From Camellia lanceoleosa (taxonomy: Eukaryota > Streptophyta > Magnoliopsida > Ericales > Theaceae), in the NCBI GenBank assembly GCA_025200525.1, contig CM045762.1, positions 24,927,374-24,991,373 on the forward strand: a stretch of 64,000 bases of DNA, in the 5' to 3' direction. Of the stretch, positions 47,101 through 57,753 are shown in pieces. The notes under the pieces were generated by a model. That model saw only the letters and a program-made list of their open reading frames with translations, was not told the DNA's origin and did not search any database. How positions within the stretch are numbered: the stretch's first letter is position 1; every line of letters starts with the position of its first letter. Both the position numbers and the translations under genes were made by a program.

Positions 47101-50100
47101 ATTATAAACAAAAATACTTTAATATATATTGATATTATTATTAAAATAAAAAGACATGTTAATATACGAACTTCAACAATTGATCAAGACACGATTTCAT
47201 ATTTTAGAATCGTTGCATAATAAATTCATCATCAACACTATCAAATACATCTTTCTGAATATATGTAACCAAATAATCATTTAATCATTGATCTCCTATT
47301 TGGTTATGAGTTTTATTATCAACACTATCAAATATATCTTTCTCAATATATGTAACCAAACAATTATTTAATCATTGATCTCCCATTTAGTTATGCAATA
47401 GATTTTTTATGAATTTCATTGCTAAAAATGCTCTTTCTACTCTTGCAATCGCAATTGGTAAAATTGGTTATGCAATAGATTTTTTATGAATTTCATTGCT
47501 AAAAATGCTCTTTCTACTCTTGCAATCGCAATTGGTAAAATCAATGCCAATTTCACAAGCAAATAAATTAATAGATATACAATATCTTTTTTTTGTCTCT
47601 ACCACCTATGAATTTAAAGTTGTATTTTAATGAGTTTAGTTGCTAATTTTTTTCTTAAAATCTAATACTTACATAATAAAAAAATAAAAATCATCCAGGG
47701 GTTTGAGTGACACCCTGGCCATGTGTTTGATCCGCCCTGTATACTGCAGGCTCCATTTGGGAAGAAAAATGTTGGGTTTTTTTTTTTTATTAAAATAGTC
47801 ACAAAAAAATAAAATAAATTTTTTAGTTCAATAAAATAAAATATCATATCTAATTTATAATCATTACATTCTTTCTCTTACAAAAAAAGTCAAAATCTCT
47901 TCCCAAACTAGATTTTTTACCTAGACTAAAATAGACAGAAAAAAAACTAAAAAATCGATCCACTTCCCAAACCAATCCGAATCTACCCTTTTTTTTTTTT
48001 TTTTTTCTTTTTCGTTTTTGAGAAAAGTTAGGGATCATGAATTTTTTTCATGAAAATGATCATGAAAGAGCTATGATCCTTGGATTACCTAAATTAGTGT
48101 GTGGTGCTTTATTCCAAGTGTAATCCAAATATTACAAAGTTTTCATAATTATTTTCATAAAAGATTTTTCATGATACCTAGCATTGTTGTTCATTTTTTT
48201 GACCTACTCTTTGTTTGTCTTTTATTTCTTCGGTCTCTGTGTTCTAATTCATATTTTTCATGTGTCTTTGGGTTCAGCTTTCTGGCCGGACAGACAACGA
48301 GATCAAGAATTATTGGAACACCAGAGTGAAGAGACTCCAACGCGCCGGTTTACCGATCTACCCTGAAAACATTTCCCAACGCTATGATCAACCTCAACCA
48401 CAACCACCACAGCTTCAACTTCAACAAGAACTACCACCACCAAGATTTCCCAACTCTTTTTCACCTTCCTTCTCAGCCCTTTCGTCATCGTCAGCGCCAT
48501 CCTCGTCTCACTACTCAAACACCAAACTCAACTCCCCTCTCTCTTTCCCCAATCCTTACAGTTTCTCAAGAATGGCACCGACAAACCCTTTGCAGCCCAC
48601 CCATCCCTATTTGTTTCTCTCCAATTCCAACCCTCAATTCAATCCTTTTCGCGACAACAACCGCCAAATCAATGGCAATTTTCTCTTGCCATTTTTATCA
48701 CCATCACCATCACCTTCGAGTTCAAGGACGTATGAACGGACCTTTCAAGGTGAATTATTGCCAACATATCCACAATCACTCCAATTCAACTCTGGTAGTG
48801 GTTTTGATATGATAAGCTCACCACCACCACCACCATCAACAACCACCATGGCAGCTTCGTTCAACCCACATGGGTTCATCCCCCCGGGCGACCTTTCTTC
48901 GCTCCAATTCTACTCTGGTAATGGTTTTGATATGATAAGCTCACCACCACCACCATCAACAACCACCACGGCAGCTTCGTTCAACCCACATGGGTTTATC
49001 CCCCCGGGCGACCTTTCTTCGCTCCAATTCAACTCTGGTAATGGTTTTGATATGATAAGCTCACCACCACCACCACCACCATCCACAACCACCATGGCAG
49101 CTTCGTTCAACCCACATGGGTTTGTCCCCCCGGGCGACCTTTCTTCGCTCCAATTCAACTTTGGTGATGGTTTTGATATGATAAGCTCACCACCACCATC
49201 AACAACCACCATGGTAGCTTCGTTCAACCCACATGGGTTTGTTTCCCCGAGCGACCTTTCTTCGCTCCAATTCAACTCTGGTAATGGTTTTGATATGATA
49301 AGCTCACCACCACCACCACCATCAACAACCACCATGGCAGCTTCGTTCAACCCACATGGGTTTGTCCCCCCAGGCGACCTTTCTTCGCTCCAATTCAACT
49401 CTGGTGATGGTTTTGATATGATAAACTCACCACCACCACCACCATCAACAACCACCATGGCAGCTTCGTTCAACCCACATGGGTTTGTCCCCCCGGGCGA
49501 CCTTTCTTCACTCCAATTCAACTCTGGTAATGGTTTTGATATGATAAGCTCACCTCCACCACCACCATCAACAACCACCATGGCAGCTTCGTTCAACCCA
49601 GATGGGTTTGTCCCCTCGGAGGATGCTGCTGAGGTTGTGTATGATTCAAGCTCTGGTTATTCATCCATTGGTGAGTTTGCACATTTTCTATTCCATTGAT
49701 GAATTTGCCTTTTTTTTTTTTTTTTTTTTTTTTGTGGTGTTGATGAAATTATTTGCCATGAAGCGATATCGGCCAATATAAATATCAGCCAATATACGTG
49801 GTATATTAGCAAATATCGGATAATATTGATTAATATATTAATAAACAGCGGTATAAAAAAATTAAAATTTTATTATGTGATATTTGATTTTTAAAATCCG
49901 GTGATATGTATGGTCTTTTGTTATTCCAATACCTAGTAAAAAAAAATTAAGGTATTAGAGACCAAAATTTAGAGACAAAATTATTTTTAGAAACCAAATA
50001 TTTTAGTTACGAAAAGTGTCATTATTATATTTTTAGCAACAAAAATTAGACATTAAACATTATTTCCTTGCGCCACAAATTATAACTAGTGCCATTAGTT

Positions 50101-51139
50101 GTTCTCCTAAATTTTGATAACTAGTTGAGTTAGTAATTATTTCTGCATAATTTAAACTATGTGCAAAATTGCTATTTCAGCGTAGATTTTACTAAATATT
50201 TACTTCTATGCTACCCTTTGTTAAAATTAAGTCATGAAGTAGAAATAAGTTTTTCTGTAGCAATTACTTCGAAAAAATATATTTAATTTTGTGCCTTCCT
50301 TTATTTATGTAGTTTTTTTTAAAATATTATTATTATTATTATTATTATTATTTAAGTATCGTTTTGAATTTAAAAAAAAAAATGTCATCCCTCCATGAAA
50401 TTCTTTTGCTCAATTGTAACAAGTAAACAAATTCACTAGATTCATTGTTTAGCATAGGATTCTTTGTCCCAAATCTCTGTCCCATGCCCTTTCCATGGCC
50501 TATCCCACTTCAAGATTAAACACCTTTTGAATTGAAATTAGATTAATCTCTCACATTTACAGTGGGATAAGGGATTGGGATAAGGATTACATGGAAGGAG
50601 AATCCCATGCCCTATTTGTGCTTCGCTGCTAAATTAATTGCATCCGTCTCAACAATGAATCTTATTTAATGCGTCAACTTTTTGGTAATGGGTAGTAATT
50701 GTCACTTGTAATTATCATTTAATCTAAAACCCGGTGTAAATGCAACCAAATTTCTGTAATCCTACATAATTCATCAATAAATTTTTATTTTGCCGAGAGA
50801 GAGAGAGATTTTTGTAATCCTATTTGTTTAGTTTATATTTATCTACATTTCAATTTTATTCACATAAATATACAATTAATTGTGGTTCACATAGGGATGA
50901 AAAAAAATGAACCGTGGGAAGGGCAGTTTGACATGGATGAGGATTTGTCTAGCCTGCTCAACAACTTCCCAATGACTCTGCCGGACCCTGATTCGTATAA
51001 TGCAATTGGAACTAGTTCATTTGGACTCAATAATCTTCCAGAAGCTTCACCCTCTGCAGTTGCCAACACAACGGAGACTACAAACCCTGGTCAAGCTAGG
51101 AGCTCATGCTGTTGGAAAAACATACATGACAAATTCTGA
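42447..51139 (+). CDS. R2R3-MYB transcription factor, GAMYB-like (subgroup 18 type)
   Basis: Three coding exons join in phase: 42447-42761, 48278-49670, 50895-51139, giving 650 residues. R2 is about residues 22-72 (RKGPWTTAEDAILIEYVRKH; Trp 27, 47, 67) and R3 about 77-122 (KKGAFTPEE, HARLGNKWARM, LSGRTDNEIKNYWN; Phe 80, Trp 99, 118). VKRLQRAGLPIYP directly after R3 is the GAMYB/MYB97-101-120 signature. Departures are RQRWTNHL for the usual RLRWANHL and LSGRTDNE for LPGRTDNE. Residues about 275-560 are seven tandem 39-42-residue units. Introns: 42762-48277 (5.5 kb, TE-filled) and 49671-50894. Family members regulate gibberellin responses, anther and pollen-tube genes and are usually cut by miR159; the role here is inferred. 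Both DNA-binding repeats look intact. Confidence 0.85.
43042..43890. mobile_element. MITE carrying a GGT-rich core
   Basis: Left end GGGTGTGTTTGGTAACGTTT; the complement of the right end reads GCGTGGTTTGGTAATATTTA. Arms contain gtttataaa words on each side. The GGT tract replaces most of the core. No coding content. Confidence 0.55.
43203..43692 (+). repeat. ~490 bp GGT/GGGT-rich tract in the MYB sense strand
   Basis: Almost only G and T with GG every three to four bases, so the pre-mRNA intron would be a long series of two- and three-tetrad G-quadruplex candidates. Large open frames on both strands (43170-43779) are artefacts of triplet composition. Confidence 0.9.
44049..44127. repeat. (CT)n microsatellite, ~79 bp
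   Basis: Uninterrupted TC dinucleotides in MYB intron 1. Shorter CT runs lie at about 42764-42792 and 46881-46899. Confidence 0.95.
44156..44403. mobile_element. Short foldback element, GGGCAAATTA ends
   Basis: Starts GGCAAATTATATATACTC and the complement of its end reads GGGCAAATTACATATACCTC. Both flanks are T runs. The termini match the longer foldbacks at 23308 and 54082. Confidence 0.65.
44445..45207. mobile_element. PIF/Harbinger-like MITE, copy 1
   Basis: Flanked by TTA at 44442-44444 and 45208-45210, with imperfect inverted ends GGGGTTATTTGGGGTGTCTT and the complement of CACCAAATCAGCCC. The body matches 51891-52660. An inner inverted repeat carries cgtcgagtactatatgc-type arms. No coding frame. 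Confidence 0.75.
46190..46790. repeat. GAGCTCGAGC-rich repeat
   Basis: Words gagctcgagc, aacgagcc and ctcgactcgagctcgagcc cluster at both ends around an AT-rich centre. The style is that of plant nonautonomous DNA elements, but clean termini and a target duplication were not found. Confidence 0.4.
47165..47600 (-). pseudogene. hAT transposase C-terminal fragment with tandem duplications
   Basis: The minus strand reads PIAIARVERAFLAMKFIKN and LHNQMGDQWLN, the hAT dimerisation region. Two internal duplications are present: about 85 bp (47231-47401) and a nearly perfect 75 bp copy (47392-47466 and 47467-47541). It lies in MYB intron 1. Related to the hAT at 39881. Confidence 0.6.
47850..47985. 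repeat. MITE-like repeat, family member 2
   Basis: Shares aatcattacattctttctct, aaaaaaagtcaaaat and cagactaaaata-type words with 22985-23205. Confidence 0.45.
48029..48180. mobile_element. Hairpin MITE with GATCATGAAA arms, full length
   Basis: Starts TAGGGATCATGAATTTTTTT and the complement of the end reads TAGGTATCATGAAAAATCTT. It ends about 100 bp before the MYB exon 2 acceptor. TA is present at both borders. Confidence 0.7.
48777..49616 (+). repeat. Seven-unit in-frame repeat inside the MYB coding exon
   Basis: Units of 117-126 bp encode LQFNSGNGFDMISSPPPPPS, TTTMAASFNPHGFVPPGDLS. Junction sites recur at 48888, 49008, 49134, 49251, 49374 and 49497, so unit lengths are 120, 126, 117, 123 and 123 bp, all multiples of three. 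Variation is mostly in the CCA (proline) count, 3 to 6. The first and last units are the most diverged, as in arrays that grow from the middle. Confidence 0.9.
49671..50894 (+). other. MYB intron 2
   Basis: Starts gtgagt and ends cacatag. Contains a long T run, CACTA-like words (tagagaccaaaatttagaga, tttttagcaacaaaaa) at 49930-50080 and an (ATT)n tract at about 50327-50352. Confidence 0.75.
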
Positions 51140-51890
51140 TCTGATGAGGTTTGCTCCAGTTGGCAGGTCTCATGCTCGCACTACCCTGTTGTTAAAGATT
51201 TGATCCGCTAGTCTTATCGGTTAGTCTGCTGTGCTGTTCAAGAAGCTCTGTTTTTGGTTGAATTGCTGTATACTCTGTTCAAGAAGTCTGGGTCTGCATT
51301 TCGGTTGCCTTTCTTGTCTGTTTTGTTTCCTTTGCCTGCTTGTTTTTGCTTGTTGGCTTCTCACCAACTGGAGCTTGGAGCTTGTGTTAGCTCCAAACTC
51401 CTCTTTATTAATGTATTTTACCATATTTTGTATGTTTTATTAATGAAGATTTCTTTTGCTGTTTTTTTTATAAAAAAAAAAAAAGAACCCGGTGGAGACA
51501 TCAAATGCAGTGGGAACTTGTACTCTCTCTTTAGTTTCGTTATCAGTCTCTTTAGTTATGTTTGACTCAGTTCAGAATTTGGGAGTGCTAGTTAATTTGG
51601 TTAGTGTTTTGTGAGACATTATTATGCAGTTTTTTAAAATGTGGTCCCTCCCGCCAACGATAATTTTTTTTATTGGTAAGTGTTTTTTAAGACATTATGT
51701 AGTTTTTTTTAAGTACCAACTGTTTTAGTTTAATGTTTACTTAAGACTTGGCCATGCTTTCTTGTGCAATTGTTGCTCAACCCTTAAGTGTTGAAGATTA
51801 TCGGCAATTTAACATTTTATTAAAGTAATGACTTTTCATTTTTTTTTTACCATTACTTGAAAAAGAATATTTTGAAATTCAGCGCACTAA
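51140..51890 (+). other. MYB 3' flank, likely 3' UTR then intergenic
   Basis: No gene. Poly-A-like and AATAAA-like words are too common in this AT-rich DNA to place a polyadenylation site with confidence. Confidence 0.4.
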
Positions 51891-52660
51891 AAAGTTGTTT
51901 GGAGTGTCCTAAATAAGTGTATTTTTTGTCTTTTTAAACTAAAAAATTGAGGAAAAAAATATGAATGTTTGGGTTAACTTTTTGATTTTTTTATGAAAAA
52001 AATGTGTATTAAAAAATTATATAAATAAATGTGTAGGAGAAGATAATTAATTAATCCGTTCCGGTTGGGTAGTGCAGTTAGCTGGGTAGGAGATGCGAAA
52101 AGATTGCCTCCTTTTCGGGCTTTGATTGAACGGTGTTGTTCGGTCCGTGGAGGCCACCACTGGTTCTGTTTTTCTAATCGGAACCGTTCAATGTGGAGAA
52201 TTCGTCGAGTACTATGTTTATAAAAAATTAAGTTGATTGGATATCGATAGCTATCTGATCGTGTTAGTTTTTTTGTCAACTGTTAACTATAACACCATCA
52301 ATTTTTATACAAAAATGATTTGATCATATAGTTAGCGATATCCGATAGACATGATTTTTTTACAGGCATATAGTACTAGACGAGTTCTACATATTCAACG
52401 GTTCGGATTATCAAAACGGGACCAATGGTAGGCCCTCACGGACCCAACTTTACCATCTAACTTAGTGAATATACACATGTAATTTTTTTCCCTCTTTCAT
52501 TGACTTTGCTCTCACGTTAGTACCTAGATTGGACGGAAAAGTTGATTTGTATTAATATTGATACATTAATTTTTTAATATTTTTTTTGATAAATAGTGAT
52601 AACTTTTTAATTTTTTTTAAATAACTTTTTGACTTTTTTTTAAAATTGTCAAACTAATCC
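51891..52660. mobile_element. PIF/Harbinger-like MITE, copy 2
   Basis: Flanked by TAA at 51888-51890 and 52661-52663. The body matches 44445-45207 throughout (taaataagtgtattttttgt, aattcgtcgagtactat, agatatccgatagac-type words). No coding content. Confidence 0.7.
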
Positions 52661-53059
52661 TAAATTTGGGTTTATTTGGATTGACTATGTATCAACCATA
52701 ATAAATTACTCCTTTCATCCACTCAATAGTGTCCTTTTATTGCGGTTTTGAATTGGACCGTCGTCACATCTTGATAGGCGTTTCCGAATATATATATATA
52801 TATTACAAAAAAAAATTAAAATTTTAGAGATTAAAATTTAAAAATAAAATTATTTTTTAGAGACCAAATAATTTTATTGTGAAAAGTATTATTATTATAT
52901 TTTTAGTAACAAAAATTAGATATTAATAATAAATTATTATCTTTTTGGGACCAAATTTTCTCTCAAAAAATAAATCATTTTGAAACCAAATTATTTTATC
53001 TTTAAAAGTCTATTTATTAGTGATATTTTCAAAATTTTGTCACTAAAAGCCTTGTTTTT

Positions 53060-53310
53060 GACTTTTCGGGATGACTTTTTGGGTTCATTTGGAAAGTGAA
53101 TTGATTTTTTGACTATTTTAGTCTGGGGCTAAAAAATTTCATTTGGAAATGACTTTTGACTTTTTTAATTTTTTTATGAGAGAAAAAATATAATAATTAT
53201 AGATTGAATGTGATGTTTTATTTTTTGTGACTAAAAAGTCTATTTTGTTTTTTTGTAATTATTTAGCCAAAAAAGCCTAAGGTTTGGCTTCCCAAACAAA
53301 GCCTTTAGCG
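53060..53310. repeat. MITE-like repeat, family member 3
   Basis: Starts near ctttttgggttcatttggaa; inverted relative to 22985-23205 and 47850-47985. The stretch before it (52800-53055) has CACTA-like gagaccaaa words and no gene. Confidence 0.4.
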
Positions 53311-53799
53311 ACTGTCCTTATGACAATGAAAATTGATTCCTAAATATCTTTTATAACAAAATTTTTATTTTTAAAAATTAAAATATTTAATTTTTAAAAC
53401 TTTTATATGCTGTGGTGATATCCTATTTTGGAAATCAGCATGATTTATGCCAACTGGACCAAACTCTACTTTATTTGAGAATTTTGCTAAAAATAGCTAT
53501 TAAATATTGAGGTACCTTGGTGTGCTATCTATGAAGATGTGGCACATCTAAATTTATAAAATTTTGAAGATGAGACAATGTTGTCAACAAAAGGGGTTGC
53601 CTTTAAATTCTCACTTTGTGAAACGTTTTCTGTTATCAGCACATAAAAGGGCTCATACAGACCATCTTTTTCCCCGACCATCTCCCACTTTGCTCAATAC
53701 TTTCCAAATAGAACCAATTTGTGTGGAGAAAGAAATCATAAAAATAAGCCTTTTTTTGAGAAGAGTAGCCAAGCAAACATGCCTCACATGCCATCCATT

Positions 53800-55574
53800 C
53801 ACTACCAAAAAAAAGTCACTTTTAGGGACTTGCTCGCTAATTATCTATTTTTTGGTCGTCAATGACATTTTGCAATCAAAAAATTTGGTCGCTACGTTTG
53901 TTGCCAAAACCTTGTCGGGAAAGGTCTTGGAGGGTTTTGCCAATTAAAAAACCTTTGGTTGCCAAAAAGCAAATCTTTAGTGACCAAAATTTTGGTCGTC
54001 AATAGTCAATTATATTTTTTTTAAATTATACATTTACCAACACCTTTAGTCGCCAAAAGCTTCAAACATGAAAAAAAAATAGGGCAAATTACACTAATAA
54101 TCCCTATAATTTGGGGCACGTATCACTTTGGTCCCTGACTTTTCAATTGTGACACATTTGACCTTGAATTTTGAATCTTGTTTAAAATACGGACAATTGA
54201 AATATCATTGCTTAATTTCAAGGGCAAAATCGTCATTTTGATAAAATATAAACTAAATTTGACAAAAATAAATACCAAAAAACATTTTTAAATTTTTAAA
54301 AATTATTTCTACACACCAAAGATAAAATTATGTAAAATTGATAAATCTTTTAGACATTTATTTATTTATTTTACTAAATTAATTTTTATTATGTGTTTGG
54401 ATGATGATCATGTAATGGATAGTTGTTAAGATTTTAATGTGTAATCTATATATTTAATATGTAAAATATTTTTGGTTTTGGATTTTTTAATTTAATGAAT
54501 TGGTTTAATAATTATATCAAAATTGTCGCCACATTTGACTTTTGAAAAAATAAAAATTAATTTAATGAAAATAAAAATAACCACTCATTACATGACCATC
54601 ATCCACACATATCATAAAAATTAATTTGGTAAAAAATAAATAAATAAATAAATGTCTAAAAGATTTATCAATTTTACATAATTTTATTTTTAATTGGTAG
54701 AAATAATTTTTAAAATTCAAAAATATTTTTTGACATTTATTTTTGTCAAATTTAGTTTATGTTTTATCAAATTGACAAATTTGCCCTTGAAATTAAGCAA
54801 TGATATTTCAATTGTCCTTATTTGAAACAAGATTCAAAATTCAGGGTCAAATGTGTTACAATTAAAAAGTCAGGAACCAAAGTGACACAGACTCCGAACT
54901 ATAGGGACTATTAGTGTAATTTGCCCAAAAATATATATATATTTGTTGTAGAACAATTTGATCCGCTCTTGCAGCGACTTAAACCGCTAACCTTCCGCAC
55001 CATAAATCTTATACAACACACTCTTTCCACTATGCCTCTATAACACCATATGATTGTATATGTGACATATATTATTTATATAGTATATACACCCATATTT
55101 ATATAAAATTATATGTATAAACATAATTATTTTATTACATAATTTATGTAAAATAAACTATTTAGTAGCAAAATAAAAATAAAAAAATTAACTTTTAGCA
55201 ACCAAAATAATTTTAGTCGCTAAAAATGATCAGTTTTGGCGACTAAACTTATTTTTTTGTCGCCAATTGTAGACTTTTGGCTACTAAAAATTTTGTAGTC
55301 AGTAAAACCCATTCAATTAGCGACCAAACTTATTTTTAGTCCCCAATTGTAGACTTTTGGCTACTAAATTTTTTTAGTCGCCAAAAAACTTTACTTTGGG
55401 TTACTGAAAAATTTTTAGTCACTAAAACCCATATGATCAGCGACCAAACTTATTTTTAGTCGTCAATTGTAGACTTTTGGCTACTAATGCTGTTTTGGTC
55501 GTTGAAAGCTATACTTTTAGCGACTAAATTTTTTTTAGTCGAGAAATTTGGTCGCTGAATGTGTTTTTTCTTGT
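53800..55574. mobile_element. CACTA-like nonautonomous element
   Basis: Starts CACTACCAAAAAAAAGTCAC, and the complement of the right end reads CACAAGAAAAAACACATTCA. Subterminal words ttggtcgc, tagcgacc and ttagtcgcc repeat densely on both sides, with a larger unit (gcgaccaaacttatttttag ... ttttggctactaa) three times from 55237. The flanks ccatt (53795-53799) and ccatt (55575-55579) are direct repeats; CACTA elements usually leave 3 bp. No transposase. A foldback element is nested inside. Confidence 0.7.
54082..54926. mobile_element. Foldback MULE-like element nested in the CACTA element
   Basis: Starts GGGCAAATTACACTAATAAT and the complement of the end reads GGGCAAATTACACTAATAGT; the arms are about 400 bp and nearly continuous. 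Flanks aaaaaaata and aaaaatata fit a 9 bp duplication with one difference, though A-rich. No coding frame. Confidence 0.75.
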
Positions 55575-55579
55575 GCCAT

Positions 55580-56160
55580 TCTCTTAGCCCATATAATCTC
55601 TTTTAGGCTAAAAAAAACTTGCTTTATGAAATTAAAATCATGAGGGTTTTTGGAATAAAGTTATACGTACCAAATGATATATTAATTAGTGTACTAATAG
55701 ATAATATGATATAATTTTATTGACTTTGAGTTCATAATTTTAAAATTATATTATCATAGCATATGTTAATACATTAATTAATATAATAATTGGTACGCGT
55801 AGCACTATTAAAATTTGCGTTAAAAGTAAGATATCCTTCCATATATAACAATATTGATGATCTCCCCAAAAGGTGCAATTGATGTCCGAAACGCTTTTCA
55901 ACTCTATGTGATGTTTGTTAGGGGTTTAGGAGGGGTCGTTTGATTGTTAATTTTTGAATCCTATAAAAAGTAGGAAAAATTATATTGGTAGCCTTTATAT
56001 TTTGTTCTATGTCATTTTAGTTATTGTAATTTTAATTGATTTGATTTTAATCTTCAATTTTTATGCTTTTTTCTCAGTTTGGGTCAATTGATTACAATTG
56101 TTACTATTTTTTTTAATGGAAACTACTGATAGATCCTAATAATTGGACTTAATTGTCATC
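55580..56160. other. AT-rich intergenic stretch
   Basis: Nothing recognisable was seen apart from short AT repeats. Confidence 0.4.
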
Positions 56161-56476
56161 AAATCCTATTGAAAATAAGTTTTAGTAAAATCGTCACTAA
56201 AAATAATTTTTTGTGACATTTTTTACATATGTCGCTAAAAATTAACAATTAGTGAGTTTTTTTGTCATGAATTTTATAAATTGTAGCTAAAACTTACAAT
56301 TAGTGACATTTTTCTGACGAATTTTTTGAATTGTCGCTAAAAGTTGTGAATTAGTAAGGCTTTTTGTGGCGATTTTTTTAAACTATCCCCAAAACTTATA
56401 ATTAGTTACATTTTTGTGACAAAATTTTTATATTGTCGCTGAAAATTTACAATTAGTGATGTTTTTTTTGATAGTG
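56160..56476. mobile_element. CACTA element right end with ~52 bp repeats
   Basis: About five units of the form gtgacattttt ... ttgtcgctaaaa ... acaattag follow each other and end at gttttttttgatagtg, the complement of a CACTATCAAAAAAAAC terminus. No left end was found. Confidence 0.6.
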
Positions 56477-57753
56477 TTTAATGAAAAATGTCATTAATTA
56501 TCATAGAATCTATTGGACAATAAGTCTACTTATTAGGACTTACATATAAGTCCTCCTTTTTTTTAATGAAAAATACACATATAAATGGCATATGTTATAA
56601 TTTTAGCAAAAAAAATTAGAAACTTACATAACTCAATGAGTTAACTTCAACCAAGTCAGTAATCATTTTCTATCAAAATCCATAACTGCATTATTAATTA
56701 GATTAAATTGGTACAAAATTTAAAATTAAAAGTTAAAATTAAGGCAATTAAAAATATAAGCATCAAAATGACACAAAAGACAAAAAGTAAGAATTATAAG
56801 TGTAATATTCTTTGAAAATTCTGTTTGGTTTTAAAAAAATGTCACGAGACTATAAAACTACTTTAAGGATTAGCGTTGCCATGGAAACTTGAGATTGGAG
56901 TTGAAAAAACTTTGTTGCCCATATTTTACAAAAGAAACAAAATCATTTTTTATATAATAAATGTTTTTACATAATTTTATAATTTTAATCTCAATCACCT
57001 GATACTATGCTTATGTACAAACGAACACAATTATCTTGGATCTCCAATCTAATGGCACTATACTACTAATCCAATTAATCAATCCTATCATACTCATAAA
57101 TCTATCAAACCTAATCAGATAAACAAATATGAATTATATTCAATTGGGTGCAGGGAAGGTAACACCAATTCGTCCCTTATCCGATTGTATGCTACATTTA
57201 GAGATCTAAATTGGGATTTTTGGTGAAATCCCCATTTTGAGCCTTTTTGTTAGGGTAAAGGATAACCCAATCAATGTTCTTTCAAAAAGCCCCTGAGTAA
57301 GAAATGCCTACCTTAATAAGGACATTTTATAATTTCTATTTTTTTTATCACAATATTGCCTTTTTATATATACGTATCATACATTTGAAATATTTGAAAT
57401 CTGAGCTGAAGATCTTGCAGGAACAAAATCAGGAACGAGAGTTTTTTTGGAACGAAATATTTGAAATCTGAGTTGAACGAAATCAGGAACGAAATCTGAG
57501 CTGACGATCTCCAAATCTGAAGATCTCGTAGCTGAACATTTCTCACTTGGTTAATAATAGACGATCTCGCTGTCGATGATCAACACTCTCAATTAAACGA
57601 GAGTTTCATTGAGATTTGTGACTGTTGATCGAGTTGTAGAGGTTTTTCTTCTCAATTAGGTATGTTGATTTGTTGATTAATTTTTTTTGTTTTTGTCTTT
57701 TTTTTTTGATTTATTTTTGTTGTGTTTGATCTGATTTCGTTTGATAGAATCAA
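56477..57753. other. Stretch between the CACTA end and the palindrome array
   Basis: No gene. 57370-57540 contains repeated gaaatctgagctga and gaacgaaatc words. The true left end of the MULE may lie here, but no terminal inverted repeat was identified. Confidence 0.4.

Larger units (their letters stand above)
42762..48277 (+). other. MYB intron 1, 5.5 kb, expanded by repeats
   Basis: Starts ggtcctctctc at phase 0 (agcaag|gtcctc) and ends ttgggttcag. It contains (CT)n tracts, a GGT-rich tract inside a MITE, a foldback MULE, a Harbinger-like MITE, GAGCTCGAGC repeats, a hAT fragment and two more MITEs. A ~100 bp segment (gggtatttggatttgttaat...) occurs at 42940-43040 and 45215-45305, and a second one (gcaacaatgatttggatttg) occurs three times, near 44010, 45410 and 46925. 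Confidence 0.8.

Noticed and set aside
48910..49596. 228-codon open frame on the minus strand of the MYB repeat
   Set aside because: It is the complement of an in-frame repeat without stops; the residues are simply the repeat read backwards, with no domain.
53564..53947. 127-codon frame overlapping the left end of the CACTA element
   Set aside because: It runs across the element border and shows no recognisable motif.
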